Origin: Granulicoccus phenolivorans DSM 17626 = NBRC 107789 = JCM 15570
GTDB taxonomy: Bacteria > Actinomycetota > Actinomycetes > Propionibacteriales > Propionibacteriaceae
Length of the DNA stretch: 44,103 nucleotides
Direction of reading: 5' to 3'
Assembly (NCBI RefSeq): GCF_000423085.1
Contig: NZ_AUHH01000036.1
Span: forward strand, 1 to 44,103
The translations under genes and the position numbers were made by a program. The notes below the pieces were generated by a model. The model did no database searches. It had not been told where the DNA came from and saw only the letters and a program-made list of their open reading frames with translations. Position 1 is the first letter of the stretch. The number at the start of each line of letters is the position of its first letter. Positions 12,142-20,090 of the stretch are shown one piece after another.

Positions 12142-12883
12142 GACCCCCGAGACCGACGAAGGCATCCGCCTGCAGAAGGTCCTGTCGCAGGCCGGCGTCG
12201 CCTCCCGACGGGCGGCCGAGCAGATGATCGCCGAGGGCCGGGTCGAGGTGAACGGGGAACTGGTCCTGGAACAGGGGCGGCGGGTCAATCCGCAGAAGGA
12301 CACCATCCGCGTCGACGGGTCCCGGATCCCGGCTCCGCGCCGGCACATGTACACCGTGTTCAACAAGCCCCGCGGGGTCGTGTCGACCATGGACGACCCG
12401 GAGGGCCGCCCGACCCTGACCGACTACCTGCCCCGGAACACCCGGCTGTTCCACGTCGGCCGCCTCGACACCGACACCGAGGGGCTGCTGCTGATGACCA
12501 ATGACGGCGAGTTCGCCAACCGGCTCGCCCACCCGCGCTACCAGGTCCCCAAGACCTACCTCGCCGACGTCGAGGGCCTGGTCGACAATCACGCGCTGAA
12601 GCGGCTCACCCAGGGCGTCACCCTGGAGGACGGACCGGCCCGGGCCGACAAGGTCAAGCTGATCGCGCGGAACCCGCAGGCCCAGCGGACCCAGCTCCAG
12701 ATCACCCTGCACGAGGGCCGCAACCGGATCGTGCGCCGGATGATGGATGCGATCGGCCACCCGGTGAACCAGCTCGCCCGGATCTCGATCGGCCCGGTCC
12801 GCCTGGGGCAACTGAAGGCGGGGGAGTGGCGCGACCTGACCCGCGAGGAACTCGGCGGCCTGCTCGACCTGGTCCAGATGTGA
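12134..12883 (+). CDS. rluB: Ribosomal large subunit pseudouridine synthase (RluB/RsuA family)
   Basis: A 249-aa enzyme with an N-terminal S4 domain (RLQKVLSQAGVASRRAAEQMI) and a pseudouridine synthase domain. The catalytic Asp lies in HVGRLDTDTEGLLLMTNDG, with the family motifs YTVFNKPRGVVST and EGRNRIVRRMMDAIGHPV. It isomerises a uridine in 23S rRNA; RluB-type activity is most likely because of linkage to scpB (Rv1711 position). In mycobacteria cmk and der follow; here they are replaced by pafA. Confidence 0.92.
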   Translation: MSETPETDEGIRLQKVLSQAGVASRRAAEQMIAEGRVEVNGELVLEQGRRVNPQKDTIRVDGSRIPAPRRHMYTVFNKPRGVVSTMDDPEGRPTLTDYLPRNTRLFHVGRLDTDTEGLLLMTNDGEFANRLAHPRYQVPKTYLADVEGLVDNHALKRLTQGVTLEDGPARADKVKLIARNPQAQRTQLQITLHEGRNRIVRRMMDAIGHPVNQLARISIGPVRLGQLKAGEWRDLTREELGGLLDLVQM

Positions 12884-12887
12884 GGCC

Positions 12888-14336
12888 GTGATGAGCGAGC
12901 ACCCGTACCTGCCGCGCCGGATCTACGGCCTGGAGACCGAGCTCGGCGTCGCGTACGTGCCCGCCGAGACCCAGGAGCGCAGCCGTCGGGTCACCCCCGA
13001 CGAGATCGCCCGGTACCTGTTCCGCGGCGTCGTCGACTGGGGGCGCTCCAGCAACGTGTTCCTGCGCAACGGGTCCCGGGTCTATCTGGACGTCGGGTCG
13101 CATCCGGAGTACGCCACCGCCGAATGCGACGATCCGACCGAGGTGACCATCCAGGACCGGGCCGGGATGGAGATCCTGCAGGCCCTGGCCGATGACGCCG
13201 AGGGGGCCCTGGCGCAGGAGGAACTCGGCGGCGACATCTACCTGTTCAAGAACAACACCGATTCGCACGGCAGTTCCTACGGGTGTCACGAGAATTATCT
13301 GGTGGCCCGGGAGGGGCGCTTCGGCGATTTCGCGCACCAACTGCTGCCGTTCCTGATCACCCGGCAGTTGCTGTGCGGGGCGGGTCGGATCGTGCCGCAC
13401 ACCGGGCTGGTGCTCTCCCAGCGTGCCGCGCACATGTGGGACACGGTCTCCTCGGCGACCACCCGGACCCGGCCGATGATCAACACCCGTGACGAGCCGC
13501 ATGCCGACCCGGCAGAGTACCGCCGGCTGCATGTGATCATCGGCGACTCCAACATGGCCGAGCCGACCACCCGGCTCAAGGTCGGGATGACCGAGTTCGC
13601 GTTGCGGCTGATCGAATCCGGGACCCCGATGCGGGATCTGAGTCTGGCGAACCCGGCCAAGGCGATGCGGGAGATGGCCGCCGATCCGACCGGCCGGGTG
13701 CCGCTGGAACTCAGCAACGGGCGGACCGCCAGTGCGCTGGACCTGCAGCAGGAGTACTTCACCGCGACGCTGGACCTGGTCGCCCGGCACGGCGATCCGG
13801 GGCCGACCCTGACCGCGGTGCTGGACCTGTGGCGGCGCGGCCTGACCGCGATCGGGACCCAGGACTTCACCGGGGTGCAGACCGAGCTGGACTGGGTGAT
13901 CAAGCGCCGGGTCCTGCAGCGGTACGCCGACCGGCACCAGTTGCCGCTGGATGATCCGCGGATCCGCCAGTTGGAGCTGGCGTACCACGATCTGAATCCG
14001 CGGCGCAGCCTGTTCGCCCGGCTGGAGCGCAGCGGGGCGATCACCCGGCTGTCGACCGCGGAGCAGGTGACCGCCGCGCGGACGGTCCCGCCGCAGACGA
14101 CCCGGGCCAAGCTGCGCGGAGATTTCGTGGCCGCCGCCGAGGACGCCGGGGCCGGCCATGTGGTCGACTGGACCTCGGTGCGGTTGCTGGAAAAGGCGCA
14201 GCGGCCGTGGTCGGCGCCGATGGCCGAACCCCGGCTGCCGGTGCACACGGTGGTGGTGACCGATCCCTTCGCCACCAGTGACCCCGATGTCGATGAGTTG
14301 ATGGAGGCCGTCGCGCACTACCGCGCTGAGGACTGA
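12888..14336 (+). CDS. pafA: Pup-protein ligase PafA
   Basis: A 482-aa glutamine-synthetase-like ligase that joins the prokaryotic ubiquitin-like protein Pup to lysines of target proteins. Diagnostic sequences are RRIYGLETELGV (ATP/Mg glutamates), WGRSSNVFLRNGSRVYLDVG, HPEYATAECD, DIYLFKNNTDSHGSSYGCHENYL and TTRAKLRGDFV. These match PafA rather than the paralogous depupylase Dop. Starts GTG 12888 and ATG 12891 are both possible. It is slightly longer than the ~452 aa mycobacterial enzyme, with extra residues near the N-terminus and tail. Pup, Dop, Mpa/ARC and the proteasome genes are not in this window, so they lie elsewhere. Confidence 0.95.
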   Translation: MMSEHPYLPRRIYGLETELGVAYVPAETQERSRRVTPDEIARYLFRGVVDWGRSSNVFLRNGSRVYLDVGSHPEYATAECDDPTEVTIQDRAGMEILQALADDAEGALAQEELGGDIYLFKNNTDSHGSSYGCHENYLVAREGRFGDFAHQLLPFLITRQLLCGAGRIVPHTGLVLSQRAAHMWDTVSSATTRTRPMINTRDEPHADPAEYRRLHVIIGDSNMAEPTTRLKVGMTEFALRLIESGTPMRDLSLANPAKAMREMAADPTGRVPLELSNGRTASALDLQQEYFTATLDLVARHGDPGPTLTAVLDLWRRGLTAIGTQDFTGVQTELDWVIKRRVLQRYADRHQLPLDDPRIRQLELAYHDLNPRRSLFARLERSGAITRLSTAEQVTAARTVPPQTTRAKLRGDFVAAAEDAGAGHVVDWTSVRLLEKAQRPWSAPMAEPRLPVHTVVVTDPFATSDPDVDELMEAVAHYRAED

Positions 14337-14398
14337 GCCCGGTTTGAGCAGCCGGGAACCGGGATCGGGGACGCCGGCGCAGGATCAGGAGCCCTGAG

Positions 14399-14962
14399 AT
14401 GAGACGACACCCGTGGCGCCGGATCGCCGCCTGGCTGATCGACTGCGGCCTGATCATGTTGTACGCCGGGCTGCTCGCCCTGGTCGGCGTACCGCTGACG
14501 AGGGCGGGGGTGCTCGGCCCCCTCCCGCTGGCGGCGGCCAACGTGCTGGCCGCGCTCGTGCTGGTCGTTCCGGTGGTGCTGGTGCTGGCCGGTCTGGAGG
14601 CCGGGCGGCGCGCGGCCACGGTGGGGAAGCGGGTGCTCGGGCTGCGGCTGGCCGGTGCTGCGGGTGCCGGTGCTGCGGGTACTGGTGCCCCGGGGGCCCC
14701 GGGGTATCCCCGGGCACTGCTGCGCAATGCGGTGAAGGTCGCCCTGCCGTGGCTCATCGCGCACAGCGCGGTCTACGGAATCTGGGACGGTTCGGCCCGG
14801 GGCGCGGTCCCCGGCTGGGTGTGGCCGGCGTTCGCCGTGGCGTACGCGATCCCGCTGGTGTGGCTGGTGACCCTGTTCGTCGGGACCGGGCGGACCCCAT
14901 ACGACCGGCTGGCCCGGGTCTCGGTGATCGAGGCATCCGGGGACGCCGCGACGCGCGCCTAG
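14399..14962 (+). CDS. RDD-family integral membrane protein
   Basis: A 187-aa membrane protein. The N-terminal RRIAAWLIDCGLIM supplies the Arg-Asp pattern of the family, and TVGKRVLGLRL is the conserved loop after the second membrane segment. Four hydrophobic segments are visible: about residues 13-33, 42-63, 115-130 and 140-160. The loop between segments 2 and 3 is an Ala/Gly repeat (AGAAGAGAAGTGAPGAPG). The ATG at 14399 has AGGA 9-12 nt upstream. Substrate unknown; an ion transporter or membrane scaffold are family possibilities. It follows pafA with 62 bp of spacer. Confidence 0.8.
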   Translation: MRRHPWRRIAAWLIDCGLIMLYAGLLALVGVPLTRAGVLGPLPLAAANVLAALVLVVPVVLVLAGLEAGRRAATVGKRVLGLRLAGAAGAGAAGTGAPGAPGYPRALLRNAVKVALPWLIAHSAVYGIWDGSARGAVPGWVWPAFAVAYAIPLVWLVTLFVGTGRTPYDRLARVSVIEASGDAATRA

Positions 14963-15091
14963 TCCGGATCGGCTGGTCGGGCGGGTCCGCTGGTCAGCGC
15001 CCGTGACGGGGTCAGCCCGGGCGGGCCCGCGTACCGCCACTGGGGCTCCCGCTGCGATCTCCGGCTCCGGTTTGCGGGTTGGGTTCGGTCG

Positions 15092-15132
15092 CGCGGGTCC
15101 TGCAGGGGCCGCGGGCCGGATCCGGACCCGCG
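15092..15132. repeat. Inverted repeat, array copy 1
   Basis: CGCGGGTCC (15092-15100) and GGACCCGCG (15124-15132) are perfect 9-bp arms around a 23-bp GC-rich centre containing TGCAGGGGCC. Confidence 0.8.
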
Positions 15133-15458
15133 AGACGGCACGAGCACCCGCGAGCAGCCGGAAGGGCCCCCGCACCGTCAGGAAGCTCCCGTGGGACCTG
15201 CCGAGCAGCACCCGCGACTCGGGTGAACATCCGCGAACCGGCACCAGCCACCGCGAGCAGCCGGGAGGCCCGCGTGCCGCGAGGAAGCCCCGCGCGCTGG
15301 ACGTGGCCAGCACCGGCGAACCGGGGGAGGGCCCGCGTACCGCCACCGGGCCCCGCGGACGGTCGGGGAGGCCCGCGGACTGCGATCTCCCGATTCGGGT
15401 TTGCGGGTTGGATTCGGTCGCGCGGGTTGGGTTCGGTCGCGCGGGTTGGGTTCGGTCA

Positions 15459-15499
15459 CGCGGGTCCTGCAGGGGCCGCGGGCCGGATCCGGACCCGCG
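15459..15499. repeat. Inverted repeat, array copy 2
   Basis: The same 9-bp arms as copy 1 (15459-15467 and 15491-15499) with the same 23-bp centre, directly after three 19-bp units. Confidence 0.8.
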
Positions 15500-15806
15500 A
15501 GACGGCACCAGCACCCGCGAGCAGCCAGGAGGGCCCGCGCACCGTTATGAAGCTCGCGTGGGACCTGCCGACCAGCACCTGCGGGCCATATCTGGACCCG
15601 CGAGACGGCACGAGCACCCGCGAACTGGGGGAGGGCCCGCGTACCGCCAGGAAGCCCCGCGCGCTGGATGTGGCCAGCACCTGCGAACCGGGGGAGGATC
15701 CGCGTACCGCCACCGGGGCCCGCGGACGGTCGGGGAGGCCCGCGGACTGCGACCTTCCGATTCGGGCACGCGGGTTGGGTTCGGTCGCGCGGGTTGGGTT
15801 CGGTCG

Positions 15807-15847
15807 CGCGGGTCCTGCAGGGGCCGCGGGCCGTATCCGGACCCGCG
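15807..15847. repeat. Inverted repeat, array copy 3
   Basis: The same 9-bp arms (15807-15815 and 15839-15847) and a 23-bp centre with one visible change (GTATCC for GGATCC), directly after two 19-bp units. Confidence 0.8.
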
Positions 15848-16080
15848 AGACGGCACCAGTACCGCGTGCTGCCAGGAGAACCCGCGAATTGGCACCTGCA
15901 TCCGCGTACCCGGCCCGGGCCGGGCTCCGCCCCAGGGGAACACCGGCGCCAGGACCCGCGAACCGGCGCCAGCACCCGCAAACCAGCGCCAGCCCCGCGA
16001 GCCGGGCGAACATCCGCAAATCGACACCAGCCCCCGCGCCCGGCCGCGTCCGGCCGCGCCCCGGACCACGATTCGCGCGA

Positions 16081-16117
16081 TTCCGACGCATCCGGGGCGT
16101 CGGGTAGCCTGTCCGGG
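16081..16117 (+). promoter_or_regulatory. Candidate promoter of the FKBP lipoprotein gene
   Basis: TTCCGA at 16081-16086 and TAGCCT at 16105-16110 are 18 bp apart and resemble -35 and -10 boxes. The GTG start is 6 nt after the -10, suggesting a leaderless transcript. Confidence 0.45.
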
Positions 16118-17163
16118 TGCCGAGAACGATCCTGAACCGCCGCTTCATCACGGGCCTGGCGGGTGCGACCGCAGCCATGGTCCTGCTTGCCGGATGCTCC
16201 TCCCCGCAACCGGATTCGGGGCAGTCCCCGAGCCCGACGCCGGCCTCGGCCAGCCCGACCGCGCCCGCCTCGGCGGACCCGTCGGCCACCCCGACGCCCA
16301 CGCCGATCCCGCCGGCGGCGAATCTGGACGGGATCGCGGTCGCCGGTGCGTTCAACGCCGAGCCCCAGGTGACGTTGCCCGGCCCGTTCGCGGTCGAGGA
16401 GACGATGTCGAAGGTGCTCACCGAGGGCACCGGTTCAGTGATCAAGGAGAACGGCGTCGCCGAGGTCCACTATGTCGGGCTCAACGGCCGCACCGGCCAA
16501 AAGTTCGACGACTCCTACTCCCGCGGGCAGACCGTCGAGTTCACCCTGTCCCAGGTGGTACCCGGGTTCAAGAAGGGCCTGACCGGTAAGAAGGTCGGCA
16601 GCCGCGTCCTGATCGCGATGCCGGGCAAGGACGGCTACGACTCCTCCGGCGGCAACGCGAATGCCGGCATCGAGGTCGGCGACACCCTCGTGTTCGTCGT
16701 CGACATCGTCGCGGCACCGCTGGACACCGCCGCCGGAACCGAGCAGCCCGCCCCCCAGGGCGGGCCGACCGTCCAGTTCGGCGCCGACAACAAGCCCACG
16801 ATCACGATCCCGGCCAACACCAAGGCGCCGACCGAGCTGCAGTCCCATCCGCTGATCGTCGGCACCGGCAAGAAGGTCGCCGCGGGGGACACCGTCACCG
16901 TTCAGTACGCCGCCTCCTCCTGGCGTACCGGCGAGTCGATCATCGACATCTACGGTCAACCCGAGCAGGGCGCGCTGAACAAGATGATCCCGGCCTGGCA
17001 GGAGGCGCTGGTCAACCAGCCGGTCGGCAGCCGGATCCTGATCGTCGCGCCGCCGGACAAGGCGTACCCCGAGGGCAGCGATCGGCCGCGGGTCCAGGCC
17101 GGCGACACCGTCGTGTTCGTGGTCGACATCCTGTGGACCGCGCAGGCGCAGAGCGGCTTCTGA
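16117..17163 (+). CDS. Lipoprotein with two FKBP-type peptidyl-prolyl isomerase domains
   Basis: A 348-aa exported protein. The signal peptide NRRFITGLAGATAAMVLLAGC ends in a lipobox with Cys27 as the lipid-anchored residue. A Ser/Pro/Thr-rich linker follows to about residue 65. FKBP domain 1 (about 90-205) has VAEVHYVGLNGRTGQKFDDSY, VVPGFKKGLTGKKVGSRVLIAMP and GDTLVFVVDIV; domain 2 (about 220-348) repeats the pattern with substitutions (VTVQYAASSWRTGE, QPVGSRILIVAPPDKAY, GDTVVFVVDIL) and lacks the FDDS residues, so it may be inactive. It probably folds secreted proteins at the outer membrane face. An FKBP gene between pafA and pafBC is also found in Streptomyces. Confidence 0.9.
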   Translation: MPRTILNRRFITGLAGATAAMVLLAGCSSPQPDSGQSPSPTPASASPTAPASADPSATPTPTPIPPAANLDGIAVAGAFNAEPQVTLPGPFAVEETMSKVLTEGTGSVIKENGVAEVHYVGLNGRTGQKFDDSYSRGQTVEFTLSQVVPGFKKGLTGKKVGSRVLIAMPGKDGYDSSGGNANAGIEVGDTLVFVVDIVAAPLDTAAGTEQPAPQGGPTVQFGADNKPTITIPANTKAPTELQSHPLIVGTGKKVAAGDTVTVQYAASSWRTGESIIDIYGQPEQGALNKMIPAWQEALVNQPVGSRILIVAPPDKAYPEGSDRPRVQAGDTVVFVVDILWTAQAQSGF

Positions 17164-17168
17164 GCCCC

Positions 17169-17182
17169 GCCCCCACGGGGGC
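17169..17182. terminator. Possible hairpin between converging FKBP and gluQ genes
   Basis: GCCCCC (17169-17174) and GGGGGC (17177-17182) form a short GC stem between two convergent genes. There is no T-run, so it is a weak candidate. Confidence 0.3.
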
Positions 17183-17203
17183 CCGGGCCGAAAACCCCAC
17201 GGT

Positions 17204-18088
17204 TCAGCCGAACACCCACGGGTCACGGGGGAGCCGGGCCGGATCGAACCGGTCCAGCAACAGCTCCGGCGTGACCGGTTCGCCCGGGGCGGCCAACCCC
17301 ACCGATGCCGCCAGCAAGCTGAGCACCGCGGCGGCGTCGGTGCCGGCGGCGGCCAGATCGGCCAGGGTCACCGCGCCGTCGCGCTTGGCCAGCCGCTGAC
17401 CGGCGGCATTGACCACCAGCGGCACATGGGCGTACGCCGCGGGCGTACCCCCCAACCGGCTGGTCAACCAGGCCTGCCGCGGCGCCGACGACAGCAGGTC
17501 GTCGCCGCGCACGATCTGGTCGATGGCCATCGCGAGATCGTCGACCACCACCACGAAGTTGTACGCCCAGGCGCCGTCATTGCGGCGGATCACGAAATCG
17601 TCGACCTCACCGGTCACCTCCCCGTGCAGCAGATCGGTCACCGTCCAACTGGTCACGTCGGCGCGGATCCGCAGCGCGGCCGGCCGTTCCCGGCGCCGGC
17701 GGGCCCGCTCGGCCTCGGTCAGGTCCCGGCAGGTGCCCGGGTAGGCCGTCGGGGAGGTGTGCGGGGCACCCACGGACTCCGCGATCTCGCGGCGGGTGCA
17801 GTAGCACTCGTAGACCGGCAGCCCCGCCGCTGCCTGCTGGTAGGCGGCCAGTCGCGCGGACTGGAACACCACCGGAGGATCGAAGTCCAGACCCAGTGCG
17901 GCCAGGTCGGCGATCTGTTGCTCGGCGCTCGCCGGGGACGCCGCGACCCGGGCCCGATCCAGATCCTCCACCCGGATCCGGAACCCGCGTCCGGTCGAGC
18001 GTGCGAACAGCCAGGCCAGCAGCGCCGTCCGCAGGTTCCCCACGTGCAGGGCGCTGGTGGGGCTGGGGGCGAACCGGCCGGCCGACAT
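17204..18088 (-). CDS. gluQ: Glutamyl-queuosine tRNA(Asp) synthetase
   Basis: A 294-aa truncated glutamyl-tRNA synthetase paralogue that attaches glutamate to queuosine in the tRNA(Asp) anticodon. Its HIGH-type motif is FAPSPTSALHVGNLRTALLAW, the zinc site is ECYC with YPGTC further on, and the KMSKS-type motif is reduced to RLAKRDG. It lacks an anticodon-binding domain, as expected for GluQRS (about 290-310 aa). The ATG at 18088 has GAGGAGGC a few bases upstream; the frame is open much further but overlaps pafB in antisense. It is the only minus-strand gene among the paf/tat genes and is divergent from pafB with a 39-bp gap. Confidence 0.93.
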   Translation of the reverse strand: MSAGRFAPSPTSALHVGNLRTALLAWLFARSTGRGFRIRVEDLDRARVAASPASAEQQIADLAALGLDFDPPVVFQSARLAAYQQAAAGLPVYECYCTRREIAESVGAPHTSPTAYPGTCRDLTEAERARRRRERPAALRIRADVTSWTVTDLLHGEVTGEVDDFVIRRNDGAWAYNFVVVVDDLAMAIDQIVRGDDLLSSAPRQAWLTSRLGGTPAAYAHVPLVVNAAGQRLAKRDGAVTLADLAAAGTDAAAVLSLLAASVGLAAPGEPVTPELLLDRFDPARLPRDPWVFG

Positions 18089-18114
18089 GGGCCTCCTCGG
18101 GGCGGGGTGGCTGA

Positions 18115-18128
18115 TAACTTCAGCATCA
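18115..18128 (+). promoter_or_regulatory. Candidate leaderless promoter of pafB
   Basis: TAACTT at 18115-18120 fits TANNNT and lies 7 nt before the pafB ATG. There is no ribosome binding site in the 39 bp between gluQ and pafB on this strand. I see no TTGTC box of the PafBC-dependent promoter type here. Confidence 0.45.
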
Positions 18129-19087
18129 TGGCACCCCGGACCACTGAGCGCTTGGTCAACCTGACGATCTGCCTGCTGACCACGCGCCGCTTCCTGAGCA
18201 AGGAGGAGATCCGGCGCGTCGTGGAGGGCTACCGTGGTCTGAACGACAGCAACTTCGAGCGCACCTTCGAACGCGATAAGGACGATCTGCGGGAGCTGGG
18301 CATCCCGATCGAGGTGGGCAACCATGAACCCCTGTTCGATGACGAACCGGGGTACCGGATCTCTCGGCAGGATTTCGAACTCCCGCCGATCGAGCTGACT
18401 GCCGAGGAGGCCGCGGTGGTGCTGGTCGCCTCCCGGGCCTGGCAGCAGGCCCGGCACGCGGAGTCCTCGATGACCGCGATCAGCAAGTTGCGCGCGGCCG
18501 GGGTGACCGCCGACACCGCCCGGCTGGATGCCCTGATGCCGACGGTGAACGCGAGCGAGCCGGCCTTCGACCCGGTCTGGGACGCGGTCGCCAGCGGGAC
18601 TCCGATCCGGTTCGAGTATCGCGGATCCGAGCAGCGTCACCTCGAACCGTGGGGCATCCTCACCCATCGCGGCAAGTGGTACGTGATCGGCTTCGACACC
18701 GATCGGCAGGACCGGCGGATGTTCAAGCTGTCCCGGATCAGCGACGGTCCGTACCGCGACGGCCCCGCCGGCAGTGTCACGATTCCGCCGGGCGTGGTGC
18801 TGCGTGATCTGGCCGGCGCGCTGGATCCGGCACGTCCGGACCGCACCGCGACCCTCGCGATCCGGGAGGGGACCCTGGCGGTGTTGCGGCGGACCGCGAG
18901 CCCGACCGAGTGGCCCGCGCCGCTGCCGGCCGGCTACACCGCCCACCGGGTCGAGTACGCCTCCACCTCCGACTTTGCCGCCGAGGTGGTGGCCGCGGGG
19001 CCGGATGTGCTGGTGCTGGACCCGCCGGAACTGCAGGAGCGGGTGATCGCTGCGCTGCGCGATCTCCGGGACGGGGGACAGCGATGA
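18128..19087 (+). CDS. pafB: WYL-domain transcriptional regulator PafB
   Basis: A 319-aa regulator. The N-terminus is a winged helix (ERLVNLTICLLTTRRFLSKEEIRRVVEGY, then FERTFERDKDDLRELGIPIE). The middle contains the WYL domain (FEYRGSEQRHLEPWGILTHRGKWYVIGFD), and the C-terminus is the WYL extension. With PafC it forms the mycobacterial PafBC activator, which turns on the RecA-independent DNA-damage response, probably after sensing nucleic acid through WYL. The name comes from linkage to pafA, not from a role in pupylation. The ATG overlaps the pafC start as ATGA at its 3' end. A long upstream open extension lies antisense to gluQ and is rejected. Confidence 0.93.
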   Translation: MAPRTTERLVNLTICLLTTRRFLSKEEIRRVVEGYRGLNDSNFERTFERDKDDLRELGIPIEVGNHEPLFDDEPGYRISRQDFELPPIELTAEEAAVVLVASRAWQQARHAESSMTAISKLRAAGVTADTARLDALMPTVNASEPAFDPVWDAVASGTPIRFEYRGSEQRHLEPWGILTHRGKWYVIGFDTDRQDRRMFKLSRISDGPYRDGPAGSVTIPPGVVLRDLAGALDPARPDRTATLAIREGTLAVLRRTASPTEWPAPLPAGYTAHRVEYASTSDFAAEVVAAGPDVLVLDPPELQERVIAALRDLRDGGQR

Positions 19088-20079
19088 GTACGTCGGCGGA
19101 TCAGGTGGCCCGGTTGCTCGCGCTGGTGCCCTACGTCCAGGCGAATCCGGGAATCAGCGTGAAACAGGTGGCCCGGGAGTTCGGGATCGCGCCCCGGCAG
19201 GTGGTCAAGGATCTGCAGGTGGCGTACATGTGCGGGCGGCCCGGGGGCCTGCCCGGTGACCTGATCGAGGTCGACATGGAGGCGGTCGAATCCGACGGGG
19301 TGATCCATCTGGACAACGCCGAGGAGCTGCAGCGGCCGATGCGCCTGCGGGCCGACGAGGCGCTGTCGCTGACCCTGGGGCTGCAGTCGGTTCGCGAGGT
19401 CGCCCCGCCGCAGTTGACCGGTCACGTCGACAGTGCCCTGGCCAAGCTCCAGGGGGCCGCCGGTGCGGCCGCGGACCGGACCCAGGTGCGGGTCCTGGCC
19501 GCCGACGAGGCGGTCCGTCGCACCATCGGGGACGCGATCGGCGGAGACCGGCGGCTGCGGCTGGTCTATGACGCGCCGACCGGGACGACCACCCGGACCG
19601 TCGATCCGCTGCAGGTGAGTTCCAGCGACGGGTACGCCTATCTGCAGGCGTGGAGCGAGGTCCCCGACACCGTGACCCCGGCCGCGGACGGTCGCAGCGC
19701 GCCGGGCTGGCGACACTTCCGGTTGGACCGGATCGCCGAGGCCACGGTGCTCGAGGCACCCCGGCACACCCACTCGACCCGGCCCGAGCCGCTCGACGGC
19801 TGGCTGGACCGGGTGGACAGTGTGGCCGAAGTCACATTGGAGCTGGGCCCAGAGGCTGCGTGGGCGGTGGATTACTACCCGATGGACCTGCTGAGCACCG
19901 GCGCCGACGGGTCGGTACGCGTCCGCGTCCGGGTGGCCGAACCGCTGTGGCTACGGAATTTGCTGCTGCGGCTGGCCGGGGGCGTACGCCGGGTCGATCC
20001 ACCGAAGGCCGCCGACTCGGCCCGGGCCGCGGCCGCGGAGGCCCTTGCGCGCTACGAACAACTGGGGTTGGGCAGGTAG
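19084..20079 (+). CDS. pafC: WYL-domain transcriptional regulator PafC
   Basis: A 331-aa paralogue and partner of PafB. The N-terminal helix-turn-helix is RLLALVPYVQANPGISVKQVAREFGIAPRQVVKDLQ; the WYL domain is around RRLRLVYDAPTGTTTRTVDPLQV and GYAYLQAWSE; the C-terminal WCX extension ends in RRVDPPKAADSARAAAAEALARYEQL. It starts 4 bp inside pafB (ATGA), so the two are made together, as expected for a heterodimer. Confidence 0.92.
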   Translation: MSTSADQVARLLALVPYVQANPGISVKQVAREFGIAPRQVVKDLQVAYMCGRPGGLPGDLIEVDMEAVESDGVIHLDNAEELQRPMRLRADEALSLTLGLQSVREVAPPQLTGHVDSALAKLQGAAGAAADRTQVRVLAADEAVRRTIGDAIGGDRRLRLVYDAPTGTTTRTVDPLQVSSSDGYAYLQAWSEVPDTVTPAADGRSAPGWRHFRLDRIAEATVLEAPRHTHSTRPEPLDGWLDRVDSVAEVTLELGPEAAWAVDYYPMDLLSTGADGSVRVRVRVAEPLWLRNLLLRLAGGVRRVDPPKAADSARAAAAEALARYEQLGLGR

Positions 20080-20090
20080 GCTGGCGTCCG
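20077..20090 (+). promoter_or_regulatory. Candidate leaderless promoter of the small membrane protein gene
   Basis: TAGGCT at 20077-20082 sits 7 nt before the GTG at 20090, the same sequence and spacing as before pyrG. It overlaps the pafC stop. Confidence 0.45.

Larger units (their letters stand above)
15020..16045. repeat. Non-coding GC-rich array: 311-bp bodies separated by 19-bp VNTR units
   Basis: The 1154-bp gap between the RDD and FKBP genes holds no supportable gene but is highly repetitive. The 19-bp unit GCGGGTTGGGTTCGGTCGC occurs once at 15074-15092, three times at 15403-15459 and twice at 15770-15807. Bodies of identical length follow: 15092 to 15403 and 15459 to 15770 are both 311 bp, and a third, diverged and shorter body follows 15807. 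Inside the bodies short words built on CCCGCGA or CCCGCGT recur about every 15-30 bp. Because 311 and 19 are not multiples of 3, the reading frame shifts at each copy; the open frames here on both strands are a composition effect. Confidence 0.85.

Noticed and set aside
15020-16045. CRISPR array
   Set aside because: Repeats are long and imperfect with repeated rather than unique spacers, and no cas genes are nearby.
14318-16209. Long minus- and plus-strand open frames (up to 528 codons) through the repeat array
   Set aside because: The repeat periods (311 and 19 bp) change frame at every copy, so no frame keeps a repeated protein sequence; no ribosome sites or codon bias support coding.
17426-18127. 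N-terminal extension of pafB by over 230 codons
   Set aside because: It is antisense to gluQ; the ATG at 18128 starts the conserved winged helix.
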